Part shown: one piece after another, positions 7,420 to 15,651 of the stretch | Position numbering within the stretch: position 1 is the first letter of the stretch | Layout of the letters: each line of letters opens with the position of its first letter | From: Bradyrhizobium icense | GTDB lineage: Bacteria > Pseudomonadota > Alphaproteobacteria > Rhizobiales > Xanthobacteraceae | Direction of reading: 5' to 3' | DNA: 64,000 bases | NCBI RefSeq assembly: GCF_001693385.1 | Contig: NZ_CP016428.1 | Location: 1,240,001 to 1,304,000 of the forward strand | Translations under genes and position numbers: made by a program | Notes under the pieces: model-generated | Seen by the model: only the letters and a program-made list of their open reading frames with translations | Told to the model about the DNA's origin: nothing | Databases searched by the model: none

Positions 7420-8262
7420 ATGAACGACTTCACCATCCGTACGATGCGACCCGACGAGATATCGATCGCAATCGACTGGGCCGCGGCCGAGGGGTGGAAT
7501 CCGGGCCTTGTCGACGACGCCTGCTTTTCATCTGTCGATCCGGGAGGGTTTTTCATCGGCGAGATCAATGGCGCGCCTGTCGCGACTGCCTCCTGCGTCA
7601 ATTACAGCGCGGGCTTTTCCTTTCTCGGCTTTTACATCGTGCGGGCAGATTTGCGCGGCAAAGGTTATGGCTTGCGAATATGGAACGCGGCCATCGCGCA
7701 TGCCGGCGCGCGCGTGATCGGGCTCGATGGCGTGGTGGCGCAGCAGGACAATTACAGAAAATCCGGCTTTCAGCTCGCTTACGCCAACGTCCGCTATGGC
7801 GGCATGGTCGCGGCCCCGAGTGCGGCGCAGGCCGAAGTAATTGATTTGAGCGAAGTCCCGCTGGCTGATGTGGAAGCAGACGACGCGACGGTGTTTCCGG
7901 CGCGGCGGCCGGCGTTCCTGCGGGCCTGGATCGGCGCGCCCGGCCATGTCGGGTGCGCGGTCGTGCGCGATGGACGGCTTGCGGGCTGGGGTGTGATCCG
8001 GCCGTGCCGGAAGGGCTTCAAGATCGGACCGCTGGTTGCCGACGACCGCACGACCGCCGAAGCGGTACTGTCCGCCTTGCTCGCCAGGGTGGGCGGCGGC
8101 GAGGTGTTTCTGGACGTGCCCGGCATCAACCGCGACGCGGTCGCGCTGGCGGAAGGTTTTGGGCTCGCGCCGGTGTTCGAGACGGCGCGGATGTATACCG
8201 GCGCGATCCCGCCGCTGCGGCTGGAGCGGGCGTTCGGCGTCACGACGTTTGAACTGGGGTAG
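7420..8262 (+). CDS. GNAT family N-acetyltransferase with C-terminal GNAT-like domain
   Basis: 280 residues from the ATG at 7420; reading further upstream would run into the dispersed repeat. The N-terminal half is a complete GNAT fold with the acetyl-CoA pyrophosphate loop RGKGYG (79-84) after the beta strand FLGFYIVRADL. The C-terminal half (about 150-280, including GPLVADDRTTAEAVLSALLA and EGFGLAPVFETARMY) matches the second, degenerate acetyltransferase domain of the YitH/PF18014 type. The substrate is unknown. It is monocistronic and converges with the PerM-family gene across two hairpin repeats. Confidence 0.88.
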   Translation: MNDFTIRTMRPDEISIAIDWAAAEGWNPGLVDDACFSSVDPGGFFIGEINGAPVATASCVNYSAGFSFLGFYIVRADLRGKGYGLRIWNAAIAHAGARVIGLDGVVAQQDNYRKSGFQLAYANVRYGGMVAAPSAAQAEVIDLSEVPLADVEADDATVFPARRPAFLRAWIGAPGHVGCAVVRDGRLAGWGVIRPCRKGFKIGPLVADDRTTAEAVLSALLARVGGGEVFLDVPGINRDAVALAEGFGLAPVFETARMYTGAIPPLRLERAFGVTTFELG

Positions 8263-8272
8263 GGGACGGAAT

Positions 8273-8308
8273 GTAGGATGGGTGGAGCGAAAGCGATACC
8301 CATCCTAC
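8273..8308. repeat. Perfect hairpin repeat between convergent genes
   Basis: GTAGGATGGGT (8273-8283) and ACCCATCCTAC (8298-8308) form an 11-bp perfect stem with a 14-base loop. The same TAGGATGGGT motif begins repeats near 6620 and at 43406. Placed 10 bases after the GNAT stop and facing the convergent gene, it could stop transcription from both sides, but there is no T-tract. Confidence 0.8.
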
Positions 8309-8318
8309 GGTTAGTCCT

Positions 8319-8392
8319 GTCATTGCGAGCGAAGCGAAGCACTCCATCGCGCCGCAAGGAAATTGCTTCGTCGCCTCGATCCTCGCAATGAC
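8319..8392. repeat. Second CGTCATTGCGAG-family repeat
   Basis: Ends are GTCATTGCGAG (8319-8329) and CTCGCAATGAC (8382-8392), with the same GAAGCGAAGCA / TTGCTTCGTCGCC inner arms as the copy at 7284-7402 but shorter. It fills the convergent gap between the GNAT and PerM-family genes together with the hairpin at 8273-8308. Confidence 0.85.
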
Positions 8393-8409
8393 GGCGCCCG
8401 CGGTGAATA

Positions 8410-9480
8410 TTACCCGTCGCCCACGCGTTCATCTCGTGACGTCCGCCTCGACGCCGAAAAAATTTCCCAGCTCACCATGAAGATCGCGGCGATCAGCGGG
8501 CCGATGACGAAGCCGTTGAGTCCGAAGACTTCGATGCCGCCCAGCGTGGAAATCAGCACAACGTAATCCGGCAGCTTGGTATCCTTGCCGACCAGGAATG
8601 GACGCAGCACATTGTCCACCAAGCCAATGATCAGTACGCCATAGGCGATCAGCCCGATGCCCTGCCAAACGGCGCCGGTTGCGAGAAAGTAGATCGCGAC
8701 GGGAAGCCAGACCAACGCGGCTCCGATGGCCGGCAGCAGCGACAGGAACGCCATCAGCACGGCCCACAAAATCGGCGCGTGAACCCCAAGGAACCAGAAC
8801 GCCAAACCGCCGAGCGCGCCCTGGACAATGGCCACCAGAACTCCACCCTTGACGGTGGCGCGAACGACATCGGCGAACCTGGTGAAGAGCGCTGATTTCT
8901 GATCGCCGTGGAGTGGAACAGCCTGCTTGATCAGGTCCGCCACTGCCCTGCCATCGCGCGTCAGGAAAAACAGCAGGTACAACATGATGCCGATGCTGAT
9001 CACGAACTCGAAAGTGTTCATCCCGATGGTAAGCGCCTGGGGAGCCAGAACCTGACCGCCCCTCATCAGGCTGGACGACAATGTGTCGCGAAGCCCTGAA
9101 AGATTTGTCAGGTTGAACCGTTCCAGCCAACCGGTAGCCCAGGCCGGCAGCGCATCGAAGACACGCTGGATGTAGCCGGCGAAATCATATTCTCCGGACC
9201 TGATCTTCTCAAAAAGACTGGTTGCTTCCTGCACCAGGGAGGCCGCAACCATCGCCAGCGGTATGAGCACGATCGCGATGATGAGCAGGACGGTTACCAG
9301 GGCCGCGAGGTTCGGCCTGCCGGGCATCGATCGCAGCAGCGCCCGATTCACCGGCGCAAAGATGACGGCTACGATGATCGCCCACAGAACGGCGCCGTAG
9401 AACGGCTGCAAAATCCAGGCGAATGCCAGCGTAACGGCAAACAGCAAGAGCAGAAAGGTCTGATCATCAATCCTTCGCAA
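8410..9480 (-). CDS. AI-2E/PerM family membrane transporter
   Basis: 356 residues with about eight membrane segments and the family pattern: two N-terminal helices (LLLLFAVTLAFAWILQPFYG), a periplasmic helical region (about 85-150), then LYLLFFLTRDGRAVADLI and the C-terminal block GVHAPILWAVLMAFLSLLPA ending with DNVLRPFLVGK. Members export autoinducer-2 (YdiK/TqsA) or ions; the substrate is not predictable here. The in-frame start is a TTG at 9480 with no clear ribosome-binding site. An ATG at 9532 opens 17 residues of family-like N-terminus (MVPALAQPNWKAANETP) in another frame. The two join if one base of the CCCC run at 9481-9484 is removed, so the true start may be lost to a one-base shift or sequence error. 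Confidence 0.88.
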   Translation of the reverse strand: MRRIDDQTFLLLLFAVTLAFAWILQPFYGAVLWAIIVAVIFAPVNRALLRSMPGRPNLAALVTVLLIIAIVLIPLAMVAASLVQEATSLFEKIRSGEYDFAGYIQRVFDALPAWATGWLERFNLTNLSGLRDTLSSSLMRGGQVLAPQALTIGMNTFEFVISIGIMLYLLFFLTRDGRAVADLIKQAVPLHGDQKSALFTRFADVVRATVKGGVLVAIVQGALGGLAFWFLGVHAPILWAVLMAFLSLLPAIGAALVWLPVAIYFLATGAVWQGIGLIAYGVLIIGLVDNVLRPFLVGKDTKLPDYVVLISTLGGIEVFGLNGFVIGPLIAAIFMVSWEIFSASRRTSRDERVGDG

Positions 9481-9691
9481 GGGGCGTCTCGTTCGCTGCT
9501 TTCCAGTTCGGCTGCGCCAATGCCGGGACCATGGATCCGGTGCGCTTGTCCTCGCTTGTATAGCGGCTTTTCGAGCCTGTACCGCGTCCGTTTGCAGAAT
9601 TTCCGGAACAATGTAACGCCCAGGATCGCTCGAGCCTGCGAACCCGTCACCTCGCTGGCCGGCGCGCGTCCGAGGCGCGGCTCAACTGAAA

Positions 9692-10177
9692 TCAGGTGTC
9701 AACCGGCTGCGTTCCGACGAAGCGCATGTAAGGGCTTTGCCCGGCCGGTCCGAACAACACGACGGTGTAAGGCTGCGGCGTCCCGCCTTCCATTCCGGGT
9801 GACCCGACCGGCATCCCGGGAACGGCAAGGCCCTTGGCGTTCGGACGCTCCGCCAGCAAGCGCTGGATCGCGAGCGCGGGCACATGTCCTTCGATCGCAT
9901 AGCCGCTCACGACCGCGGTGTGGCAAGCGGCGAGCTCAGGCGGAATGCCATGCTGCTGCTTGACCGGCGCAAGATCTGTGGCCTCATGCACATCGACCGG
10001 AAAGCCGGCCGCGCGCAGATGATCGACCCAGTCCGAACAACAGCCGCAGTTCGGATCCTTGTGGACGGTGACCACGGGGTTGGCGGCAGCGGCGAACGCG
10101 ATCGTCCGGCCTGCCAGCATGGCGGCGATCGCGCCGATGAAGGATCGCCGGGCGATGCAATGCAGTATCTCGCTCAT
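9692..10177 (-). CDS. DUF411 family metal-responsive protein, Tat-exported
   Basis: 161 residues from an ATG at 10177 that follows AAAGGTG. A twin-arginine-like signal (ARRSFIGAIAAMLAG) is followed by the DUF411 core: VTVHKDPNCGCCSDWVDHL with the CxCC cluster, then ELAACHTAVVSGYAIEGHVP and AVPGMPVGSPGMEG. DUF411 proteins are small periplasmic proteins that recur in copper and silver resistance loci; the Cys/His residues are presumed metal ligands. It lies downstream of a broken DUF305 gene on the same strand and 1.4 kb from the copper operon, which supports a copper role. Confidence 0.88.
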   Translation of the reverse strand: MSEILHCIARRSFIGAIAAMLAGRTIAFAAAANPVVTVHKDPNCGCCSDWVDHLRAAGFPVDVHEATDLAPVKQQHGIPPELAACHTAVVSGYAIEGHVPALAIQRLLAERPNAKGLAVPGMPVGSPGMEGGTPQPYTVVLFGPAGQSPYMRFVGTQPVDT

Positions 10178-10226
10178 CGATTTCACCTTTTCCGTTGGAC
10201 TATCCACCCAGGACTAATCCTGCATG

Positions 10227-10678
10227 CTACTTGTTGAGCCGGGCCAGTATTTGCTTCATCTGGTCGATCTCCTGCTGCTGTCCCTTGACGATCTCGCTGC
10301 AGAGGTTCCCGAGTTCTGCATCCGAAATCGCAGACCGCTCGCACATCAGTAGCTCCCGAATGGTGCGGGATCATCGACTTGATGAATTGCACGTCGGCGA
10401 CCGCCGTCTGGGTCCGGATGCCCAGGAAGAACAGCACCAGCGCGAGGAGGGCCGCGCCGCCGAACATCAGGGTTCATCCTGGTGTCCGGATACATGCCGC
10501 GCATCACCAGCAACTCGATGATGAGCATCGGCGCGGCCATCAGCCCCGCCATGTAGAACTGGTTGACGTTCGGGTACACGTCCGCGAAGCGGTCGATCAT
10601 CGCGTACATCAGGATGAACATCGCGATAAAGGATAGCGCGGTCATGACGGCGAGATGACCATAGCGGTGCTTGTGCAT
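10227..10678 (-). pseudogene. DUF305 family protein, disrupted by two frameshifts
   Basis: The ATG at 10678 follows GAGGAGT and opens a normal-looking membrane segment (MTALSFIAMFILMYAMIDRF) up to MYPDTRMN. The reading then continues in a second frame as MFGGAALLALVLFFLGIRTQ to the DUF305 hallmark FIKSMIPHHSGA. It continues in a third frame as MCERSAISDAELGNLCSEIV and ends KQILARLNK before the stop at 10227. So two small indels, near 10470 and 10350, break an otherwise recognisable protein. DUF305 proteins with MxPHHxxA and MC motifs are implicated in copper binding. Sequence error remains possible. Confidence 0.85.
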
Positions 10679-10849
10679 AGTCACTCCTCGAAGCCGCCGG
10701 CAACTATACCGGGCAAGCGTTGTCCGGCCCGACACCACCGTCGCGATTGCACTACAGAAAACGCGAAGGCGCAACGGTGGTTCCTCGGCCTGTGGTCCGA
10801 TGCTGTACCCCGTGATGCGCCCCGGCGATCCCTGAAACTGATCTCAATC

Positions 10850-11062
10850 AAAGCGGCGCGTTCGTTGCCCCTTGCTCCATTTGTTGGGTCGTCGAAATCA
10901 TCACCGGCGTGCACCACAGCGACCGGTCACTGGTCGCGACTGAGAATGCGGCTGAGGGACCCTGCGACTCTCGCTGGGTCCGAGCTTCAAGGTGACCCTT
11001 TCGGCCGCTGCGTCCATCGTTCGGACCTCAACCCGTCCGCGAGCTTGCAAGTGGACGACTTC
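10850..11062 (-). pseudogene. Remnant of a CusF-like copper-binding gene
   Basis: Within the gap 10679-11162. The minus-strand reading at 10946-11044 contains GRVEVRTMDAAAERVTLKLG, which aligns without gaps to the start of the intact CusF-like protein at 11583-11885 (GEVRKVDEAAGKVTLKHGP), and similarity at the DNA level is also visible. Further along, in another frame, VHAGDDFDDPTNGARGNERA may be the decayed C-terminal strand pair. There is no signal peptide, no Met-x-Met metal site and no start codon, so this is a relic. Confidence 0.6.
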
Positions 11063-11162
11063 CGCCCTATGTAAAGAACGGATCAGAAACGGCCTCATGG
11101 CCAGTCCATCGATCGCTGATGCGCGACCTTCCGGGTCGTCTCTGACGGGGATGGAGGTTGTC

Positions 11163-11498
11163 ATGAAAGCGCCCGCCCTATTCCTTTTCCTTGCCGCGAC
11201 GGCTTCGCCAGCAGTGCTCTACGCTCAGGAGCGGCCTGTCGACGGATCGGTCGGGGCCATCCGAACGGTCGTTTCCGGCAAGACCTGTACCGGAGACGAT
11301 GTCCTCATCTTCGGAAAAAGCGTTACCGGAGCGGCCGGCACGTTCGAACGCAAGGGGCGTCCGAACGGCAGCTACGCCGTTGGCTACGGTACGATCCTGA
11401 TTCGTCGCGGCCAGGACCTGCACGGCCACGTGACGTCGGTTTCCGTACCCGACAAGATGCTGTACCTGAGCACGGGCACCTACCGGTGCTCGGATTAG
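11163..11498 (+). CDS. Secreted hypothetical protein
   Basis: 111 residues. The ATG at 11163 follows GGAGG with a 5-base gap. A signal peptide (APALFLFLAATASPAVLYAQ) is followed by a small beta-rich domain with two cysteines (KTCTGDDVLIFG and TGTYRCSD), probably disulfide-linked. No family recognised. It sits on the opposite strand to the copper operon and converges with its last gene, so a link to copper stress is only positional. Confidence 0.65.
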   Translation: MKAPALFLFLAATASPAVLYAQERPVDGSVGAIRTVVSGKTCTGDDVLIFGKSVTGAAGTFERKGRPNGSYAVGYGTILIRRGQDLHGHVTSVSVPDKMLYLSTGTYRCSD

Positions 11499-11582
11499 GA
11501 TCGAGCAGCGGCGGCCGGTTTTCGACGATTTGCGACTTGCGGCCGCCTTCCTCGCCAGGGCGGCGCCTAGCATTCGCCGGCT

Positions 11583-11885
11583 CTATTTGCCCTTCTGCAT
11601 TTTCGTGATCGTGATCCCGGCTGCAGCTCGCTCCGCTTCGAACTGAACCTTATCGCCGACCTTGATCTGCTTCAGAATCGCCGGATCCTGCACACGGAAG
11701 ACCATCGTCATTGGCTCCTCCATGTCGAGGCTCTTGATGGGGCCATGCTTCAGAGTGACCTTGCCGGCCGCCTCGTCCACTTTCCTGACTTCGCCGTTGA
11801 CCATTTCGGCCCGCGCCAGGGGAATTCCAATTCCCAGGACGAGCGAGACCGACAGAGATGCTATTGCGAGTTTTTTGCTTTTCAT
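11583..11885 (-). CDS. CusF-like periplasmic copper-binding protein
   Basis: 100 residues. An N-terminal signal peptide (IASLSVSLVLGIGIPLARA) precedes a CusF-type OB fold: VNGEVRKVDEAAGKVTLKHG, then IKSLDMEEPMTMVFRV carrying the His and the Met-x-Met pair used to bind Cu(I). The C-terminal strand is VGDKVQFEAERAAAGITITK. The Trp that caps copper in E. coli CusF is not evident at the equivalent place. It is the last gene of the copper operon, 38 bases after the cupredoxin stop, and probably passes copper to the multicopper oxidase or outer membrane factor encoded upstream. Confidence 0.9.
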   Translation of the reverse strand: MKSKKLAIASLSVSLVLGIGIPLARAEMVNGEVRKVDEAAGKVTLKHGPIKSLDMEEPMTMVFRVQDPAILKQIKVGDKVQFEAERAAAGITITKMQKGK

Positions 11886-11923
11886 ACTCGTTGCCTTTCA
11901 CTGCAGTAGAATACTGAATCGAA

Positions 11924-12412
11924 CTACTTCACGACCACCGTTCCAGTCATTCCGGCTTCCCGATGGCCGGGGATCAGGCAGGAATATTCGAATTCGCCCT
12001 TCTTGGTGAATTTCCAGATCATCTCGTTGGTCTTCTTCGGCGCAAGCCGCTTCCCGTTCGGATCGTCGTGCTCCATGTCGGGATTCTTCTTCATGGCTTC
12101 GGCGTGCTTGAGGTTCTCCGCCGTAGTCGCGAGGATGAATTCGTGATCGAGCTCGCCGTTGTTGCGCAAGATGAACTTCACCTGTTCGCCCTTTTTCACC
12201 TCGACTTTCGCCGGCGTGAACAACATCTTTCCGTCCGTCTCGCTCATGGTGACCTGTACGACCCGAGCGGGCTTCTTGGCGTTGCCCGGCTCTCCCGCTG
12301 AAAAGGAATCGTCGTGGTGATGATGGCCGGCAGGGCCTTCCCCGGCATACGCCGGCGCCGCAAGCAGAGCGGTGGCGGCGATCGAGATCAGAGCGAGTTG
12401 TTTCAGTTGCAC
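11924..12412 (-). CDS. Plastocyanin/azurin-like cupredoxin
   Basis: 162 residues with a signal peptide (ALISIAATALLAAPAYA), a His-rich stretch GHHHHDD just after cleavage, and one cupredoxin domain. The type-1 copper ligands are visible: His in ELDHEFIL, then Cys, His and Met in EYSCLIPGHREAGMTG. The Lys-rich insertion AEAMKKNPDMEHDDPNGKRL is typical of the copper-resistance subgroup found next to CopA-like oxidases. It is likely a periplasmic copper carrier or electron donor. It lies 39 bases downstream of the oxidase gene on the same strand. Confidence 0.92.
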   Translation of the reverse strand: MQLKQLALISIAATALLAAPAYAGEGPAGHHHHDDSFSAGEPGNAKKPARVVQVTMSETDGKMLFTPAKVEVKKGEQVKFILRNNGELDHEFILATTAENLKHAEAMKKNPDMEHDDPNGKRLAPKKTNEMIWKFTKKGEFEYSCLIPGHREAGMTGTVVVK

Positions 12413-12451
12413 TATCTTCTCCTGTTGATGCCTGAACGCATTTGAGAGCTT

Positions 12452-13828
12452 TCACATTTTCATGTGCTTCATATGTGTGGGCTTTCCGCCCCTGGTATCC
12501 TTTGCAGGTGGTTTCGCATTGGCCGGTCCTTGTCGTGCGGGCTCATTCGATGGCGCCTCGACTTCCCAGGCGACCGTGCCTTTCGGAAACTGGTATGGAC
12601 CCGGATCCTTGTAATCGTCGCGCGCGAGTCCCTCGCGGATCTTCATCACCGTGAACATGCCGCCCATCTCGATCGGGCCGAACTGGCCGGTGCCGGTCAT
12701 CATCGGCAGCGTGTTGTCGGGCGCCGGCATTTCCATGTCGCCCATCGCCATACCGGTCGAACCCATCACCATGGCGTCGGGCGCGAGCTTGCCGACGGCC
12801 TTGGCGAGGTCCTTCCGCGACACGCCGATCAGGTTCTTCACGTCGTGGCCCATGGCGTTCATGGTGTGATGCGACTTGTGACAGTGAAACGCCCAGTCGC
12901 CGGGATTGTCGGCAAGCACATCGAATGCGCGGATGGCCCCGACCGGCACGTCAATAGTCGTTTCAGGCCATTGGGCGCTTTCGGGCACCCAGCCGCCGTC
13001 CGTGCAACTCACCGAGAAGTTATGGCCGTGCAGGTGGATCGGGTGGTTGGTCATGGTGAGGTTGCCGATTCTGACCCGGACTCTGTCGCCGAGGCGGACC
13101 GGCAGCGGATCGATGCCGGGGAATACACGGCTATTCCAGGTCCACATGTTGAAGTCGGTCATCTCGTTGACCTTCGGCAAATAGGTGCCGGGGTCGATCA
13201 GGTAGCTCGACATCACGAACACGAAGTCGCGGTCGACCGGGCGGAACGCCGGATCGCGCGGGTGTACGACGAACATGCCCATCATGCCCATCGCCATCTG
13301 CACCATCTCGTCGGAATGCGGGTGGTACATGAACGTTCCGCTGTGCTTGAGCTGGAACTCGTAGACGAAGGTTTTGCCGGGCGGGATGTGCGGCTGCGTC
13401 ACCCCGCCGACGCCGTCCATGCCTGATGGCAGGATCATGCCGTGCCAGTGCACGGTGGTATGCTCGGGCAGTTTGTTGGTGACGAAGATGCGCACCTTGT
13501 CGCCCTCGACCGCCTCGATGGTCGGCCCCGGCGCCTGGCCGTTATAGCCCCACAGATTGGCCTTCATGCCCTCGGCGAATTCGCGCACCACGGGCTCCGC
13601 AACCAGATGAAATTCCTTCCAGTCGCCGTTCATGCGCCACGGCAGCGTCCAGCCGTTGAGCGTGACGACGGGCCGGTACTCGGGACCCGAGGTCGGATGA
13701 AGCGGCGGCTGCATCACCGCCTTGTCCATAGTCGGCGCTTCCGGAATGGCGGCGGCCTGCACGCGGCCGGTGACCGCGCTGGCACTGAGGAGCGCGGCGG
13801 TGCCGAGAAATCCTCTGCGTGAAAACAT
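12452..13828 (-). CDS. Multicopper oxidase (CopA-like), Tat-exported
   Basis: 458 residues. The Tat signal SRRGFLGTAALL is at 3-14. All four copper-binding signatures are present: HWHG (127-130), YHPH (168-171), HPIHLHGH (262-269) and HCHKSHHTMNAM (315-326), with the type-1 Cys at 316. Met-rich stretches (MVQMAMGMMGMF, and GSTGMAMGDMEMPAP in the C-terminal part) fit copper resistance oxidases that convert Cu(I) to the less toxic Cu(II) in the periplasm. It starts with ATG after AAGGAGAC, 12 bases after the TolC-like gene. It is shorter than CopA of Pseudomonas and closer to two- or three-domain rhizobial forms. Confidence 0.93.
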   Translation of the reverse strand: MFSRRGFLGTAALLSASAVTGRVQAAAIPEAPTMDKAVMQPPLHPTSGPEYRPVVTLNGWTLPWRMNGDWKEFHLVAEPVVREFAEGMKANLWGYNGQAPGPTIEAVEGDKVRIFVTNKLPEHTTVHWHGMILPSGMDGVGGVTQPHIPPGKTFVYEFQLKHSGTFMYHPHSDEMVQMAMGMMGMFVVHPRDPAFRPVDRDFVFVMSSYLIDPGTYLPKVNEMTDFNMWTWNSRVFPGIDPLPVRLGDRVRVRIGNLTMTNHPIHLHGHNFSVSCTDGGWVPESAQWPETTIDVPVGAIRAFDVLADNPGDWAFHCHKSHHTMNAMGHDVKNLIGVSRKDLAKAVGKLAPDAMVMGSTGMAMGDMEMPAPDNTLPMMTGTGQFGPIEMGGMFTVMKIREGLARDDYKDPGPYQFPKGTVAWEVEAPSNEPARQGPANAKPPAKDTRGGKPTHMKHMKM

Positions 13829-13840
13829 GGCTTGTCTCCT

Positions 13841-15280
13841 TTAGTGCCCGCCGCCGGCGGCAGGCGCTGCCGCGGCCGTGGTCGTTGGAGTTTCCCTTGC
13901 GGCACCCGAGCCGCCGCCGTTGACGGCGGTCTGCAGGTCGGACTGCGCCAGCCAGAATTGCCGTTTGGCGTTGATCGCCGCACGCAAGGAGGCGAGGCGC
14001 TGGCGCGCTTCGGTCAGGAGCGCGAACACGTCGATCTGCATCGAGGAGAAGCGGAGCTGCATCTCCTCGGTGATGATCTGGCGCAAGGGCAGGATCTCGC
14101 GCTGATAGTGGCTGGCGATGTCCCAGGTCGAGCGGTAGACGCGATAGGCGTCGCGCGCTTCCGATCGCACGTTGATCGCCTTCTCGGTGAGCAGGTTGAA
14201 GGCCTGATTGTAGCGCTCAACGGCTTGCCGGACCCGCACTTCGCCGCCATCGAAGATCGGGATCTGGAACTCGATGTCGAAGCCGCGCTCCCGGATGGGC
14301 GGGCCGTCGCCCTCGCGGATGCGTTTGGATATCCCGGCAAGATCGAGCAACGTGACAAAGCGGGTTGCTTGAACGAGGCCGAGCGATTTTTCGAGCGCGG
14401 CCAGTTCCATGCGCGCGACCTGCAGGTCGATGCGATGGCCGACCGCGTCGACTTCGATGGATGGAAGCGATTGCGGGTGCCGCGGCAGTGCAGGCAACCG
14501 ATTGGGCAGCCGAAAGTCGAGATCGCTGCCCCACAGGCCCATCAACCGCGCAAGCCGTTCGCGGGCGCTGGTCGCCTCCTGGCGTGCGCTGCCGAGCTCG
14601 GCGGTGGTTTCGGCATAAAATACCTGCTCGCGCGCCTGATCGAGCTTGTTGAGCGAGCCGGTCTCGCCGAGCTTCTTTGCAAGTTGTGCGGTGCTCTCGG
14701 CCGTCGATTTCGCGTCGGTCAACAGGCCGACCATCTCATTGGCCGCAACGGTGCGGAAATAGGTTCGCCGGACCTCGGCGGCGAGCCGCAGCGTCTCCAG
14801 CGCGGCGCGGAGCTGCGCCTGACGAAAACGTTCGCGCGCGATCTCGGAGCGGAACGGCAGGGTGGCGAGCGCCAGAATGTCGCCGACGACCTGACGTTCA
14901 ATCTCGTAGCTGCCGTTGCCGGAGATGCGGGATATAGCGAACACCGGGTTGGGCGGCAGGCTCTGCTCCACCAGATCGGCTTCCGCCAGTGCGAGCTCGT
15001 TATAGGCGGCCTGCAGGCCCTTGTTGCTCAACAGCGCGACCTGCACGGCGGTATCGACGGTGAGCGGGCGGCCGAGCAGGCGGCGCACGGCGCCGCCGGT
15101 TCGCTCGGCGCCATCGGCCGAACGCACGAAGGCGACGTCCTTGCCGATGGTCTGGCTGGCGACGTCGGACACCACGGTCATCCCGGAATCCGGCGAGAAC
15201 GAAGCGCATCCGGAAAGGCCGACGCCCGCTGACAGCAGCAGGGCGATGGCCGGCGTGCGCCAGATGAAACTAATGCGCAT
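13841..15280 (-). CDS. TolC-family outer membrane factor (lipoprotein)
   Basis: 479 residues from the ATG at 15280. A lipobox LSAGVGLSGC marks acylation at the Cys. Two outer-membrane-efflux repeats follow, with long coiled-coil helices (YNELALAEADLVEQSL; ARERFRQAQLRAALETLRLA; EMQLRFSSMQIDVFALLTEA). The family is the exit duct of tripartite pumps such as CusCBA. Here no RND pump or membrane-fusion gene is adjacent; instead the oxidase gene follows directly. It overlaps the upstream small lipoprotein gene by 11 bases. The C-terminus is Ala/Gly-rich. Confidence 0.92.
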   Translation of the reverse strand: MRISFIWRTPAIALLLSAGVGLSGCASFSPDSGMTVVSDVASQTIGKDVAFVRSADGAERTGGAVRRLLGRPLTVDTAVQVALLSNKGLQAAYNELALAEADLVEQSLPPNPVFAISRISGNGSYEIERQVVGDILALATLPFRSEIARERFRQAQLRAALETLRLAAEVRRTYFRTVAANEMVGLLTDAKSTAESTAQLAKKLGETGSLNKLDQAREQVFYAETTAELGSARQEATSARERLARLMGLWGSDLDFRLPNRLPALPRHPQSLPSIEVDAVGHRIDLQVARMELAALEKSLGLVQATRFVTLLDLAGISKRIREGDGPPIRERGFDIEFQIPIFDGGEVRVRQAVERYNQAFNLLTEKAINVRSEARDAYRVYRSTWDIASHYQREILPLRQIITEEMQLRFSSMQIDVFALLTEARQRLASLRAAINAKRQFWLAQSDLQTAVNGGGSGAARETPTTTAAAAPAAGGGH

Positions 15281-15572
15281 GGCTATTCCCGCGTTGTTTG
15301 GGCGTGACGCTCTCGTTGCGCTCGCGCCAGGGGGCGGGCGTCGAGGGACGCAAGGAAGTGTAGGGCGCAATCGTCGAGCGGTAGCCGACACGGGCTACTC
15401 GTGCCGCTGGATCGGCGGGATCGGCGCCGGCGACGCGCGTGGTCGCAGGTGTACAGCCCGCGGCCGCAATCGCGATGGCGGCGATGGCGCCGCGGACCGC
15501 TGACCTGAAGATGGCATGGCGTCCGCCCACCGAACCGGTGGCGCCGAACCACGCATAAGATTGCGCAGACAT
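15270..15572 (-). CDS. Small lipoprotein of the copper operon
   Basis: 100 residues from an ATG at 15572. A hydrophobic stretch ending AIAAIAIAAAGC resembles a lipobox. The mature part has the pattern VAGADPADPAARVARVGYRS followed by RPSTPAPWRERNESVTP, which I recognise from short conserved proteins encoded next to TolC/oxidase pairs in rhizobia. No enzyme motif. Its stop lies inside the start of the TolC-like gene, so the two are coupled. Probably an envelope accessory of the export system. Confidence 0.72.
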   Translation of the reverse strand: MSAQSYAWFGATGSVGGRHAIFRSAVRGAIAAIAIAAAGCTPATTRVAGADPADPAARVARVGYRSTIAPYTSLRPSTPAPWRERNESVTPKQRGNSHAH

Positions 15573-15651
15573 GAATGAATCCCTGATCTCGCTGTGGACC
15601 ACGGGCGTGCACGCGCTGTGGTCGCGCGGCTGCCCACGTCGCTACGTCGGA

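Noticed and set aside
13832..15232. A 466-codon plus-strand frame opposite the TolC-like gene
   Set aside because: It is another GC-driven antisense frame without domain or start signal.
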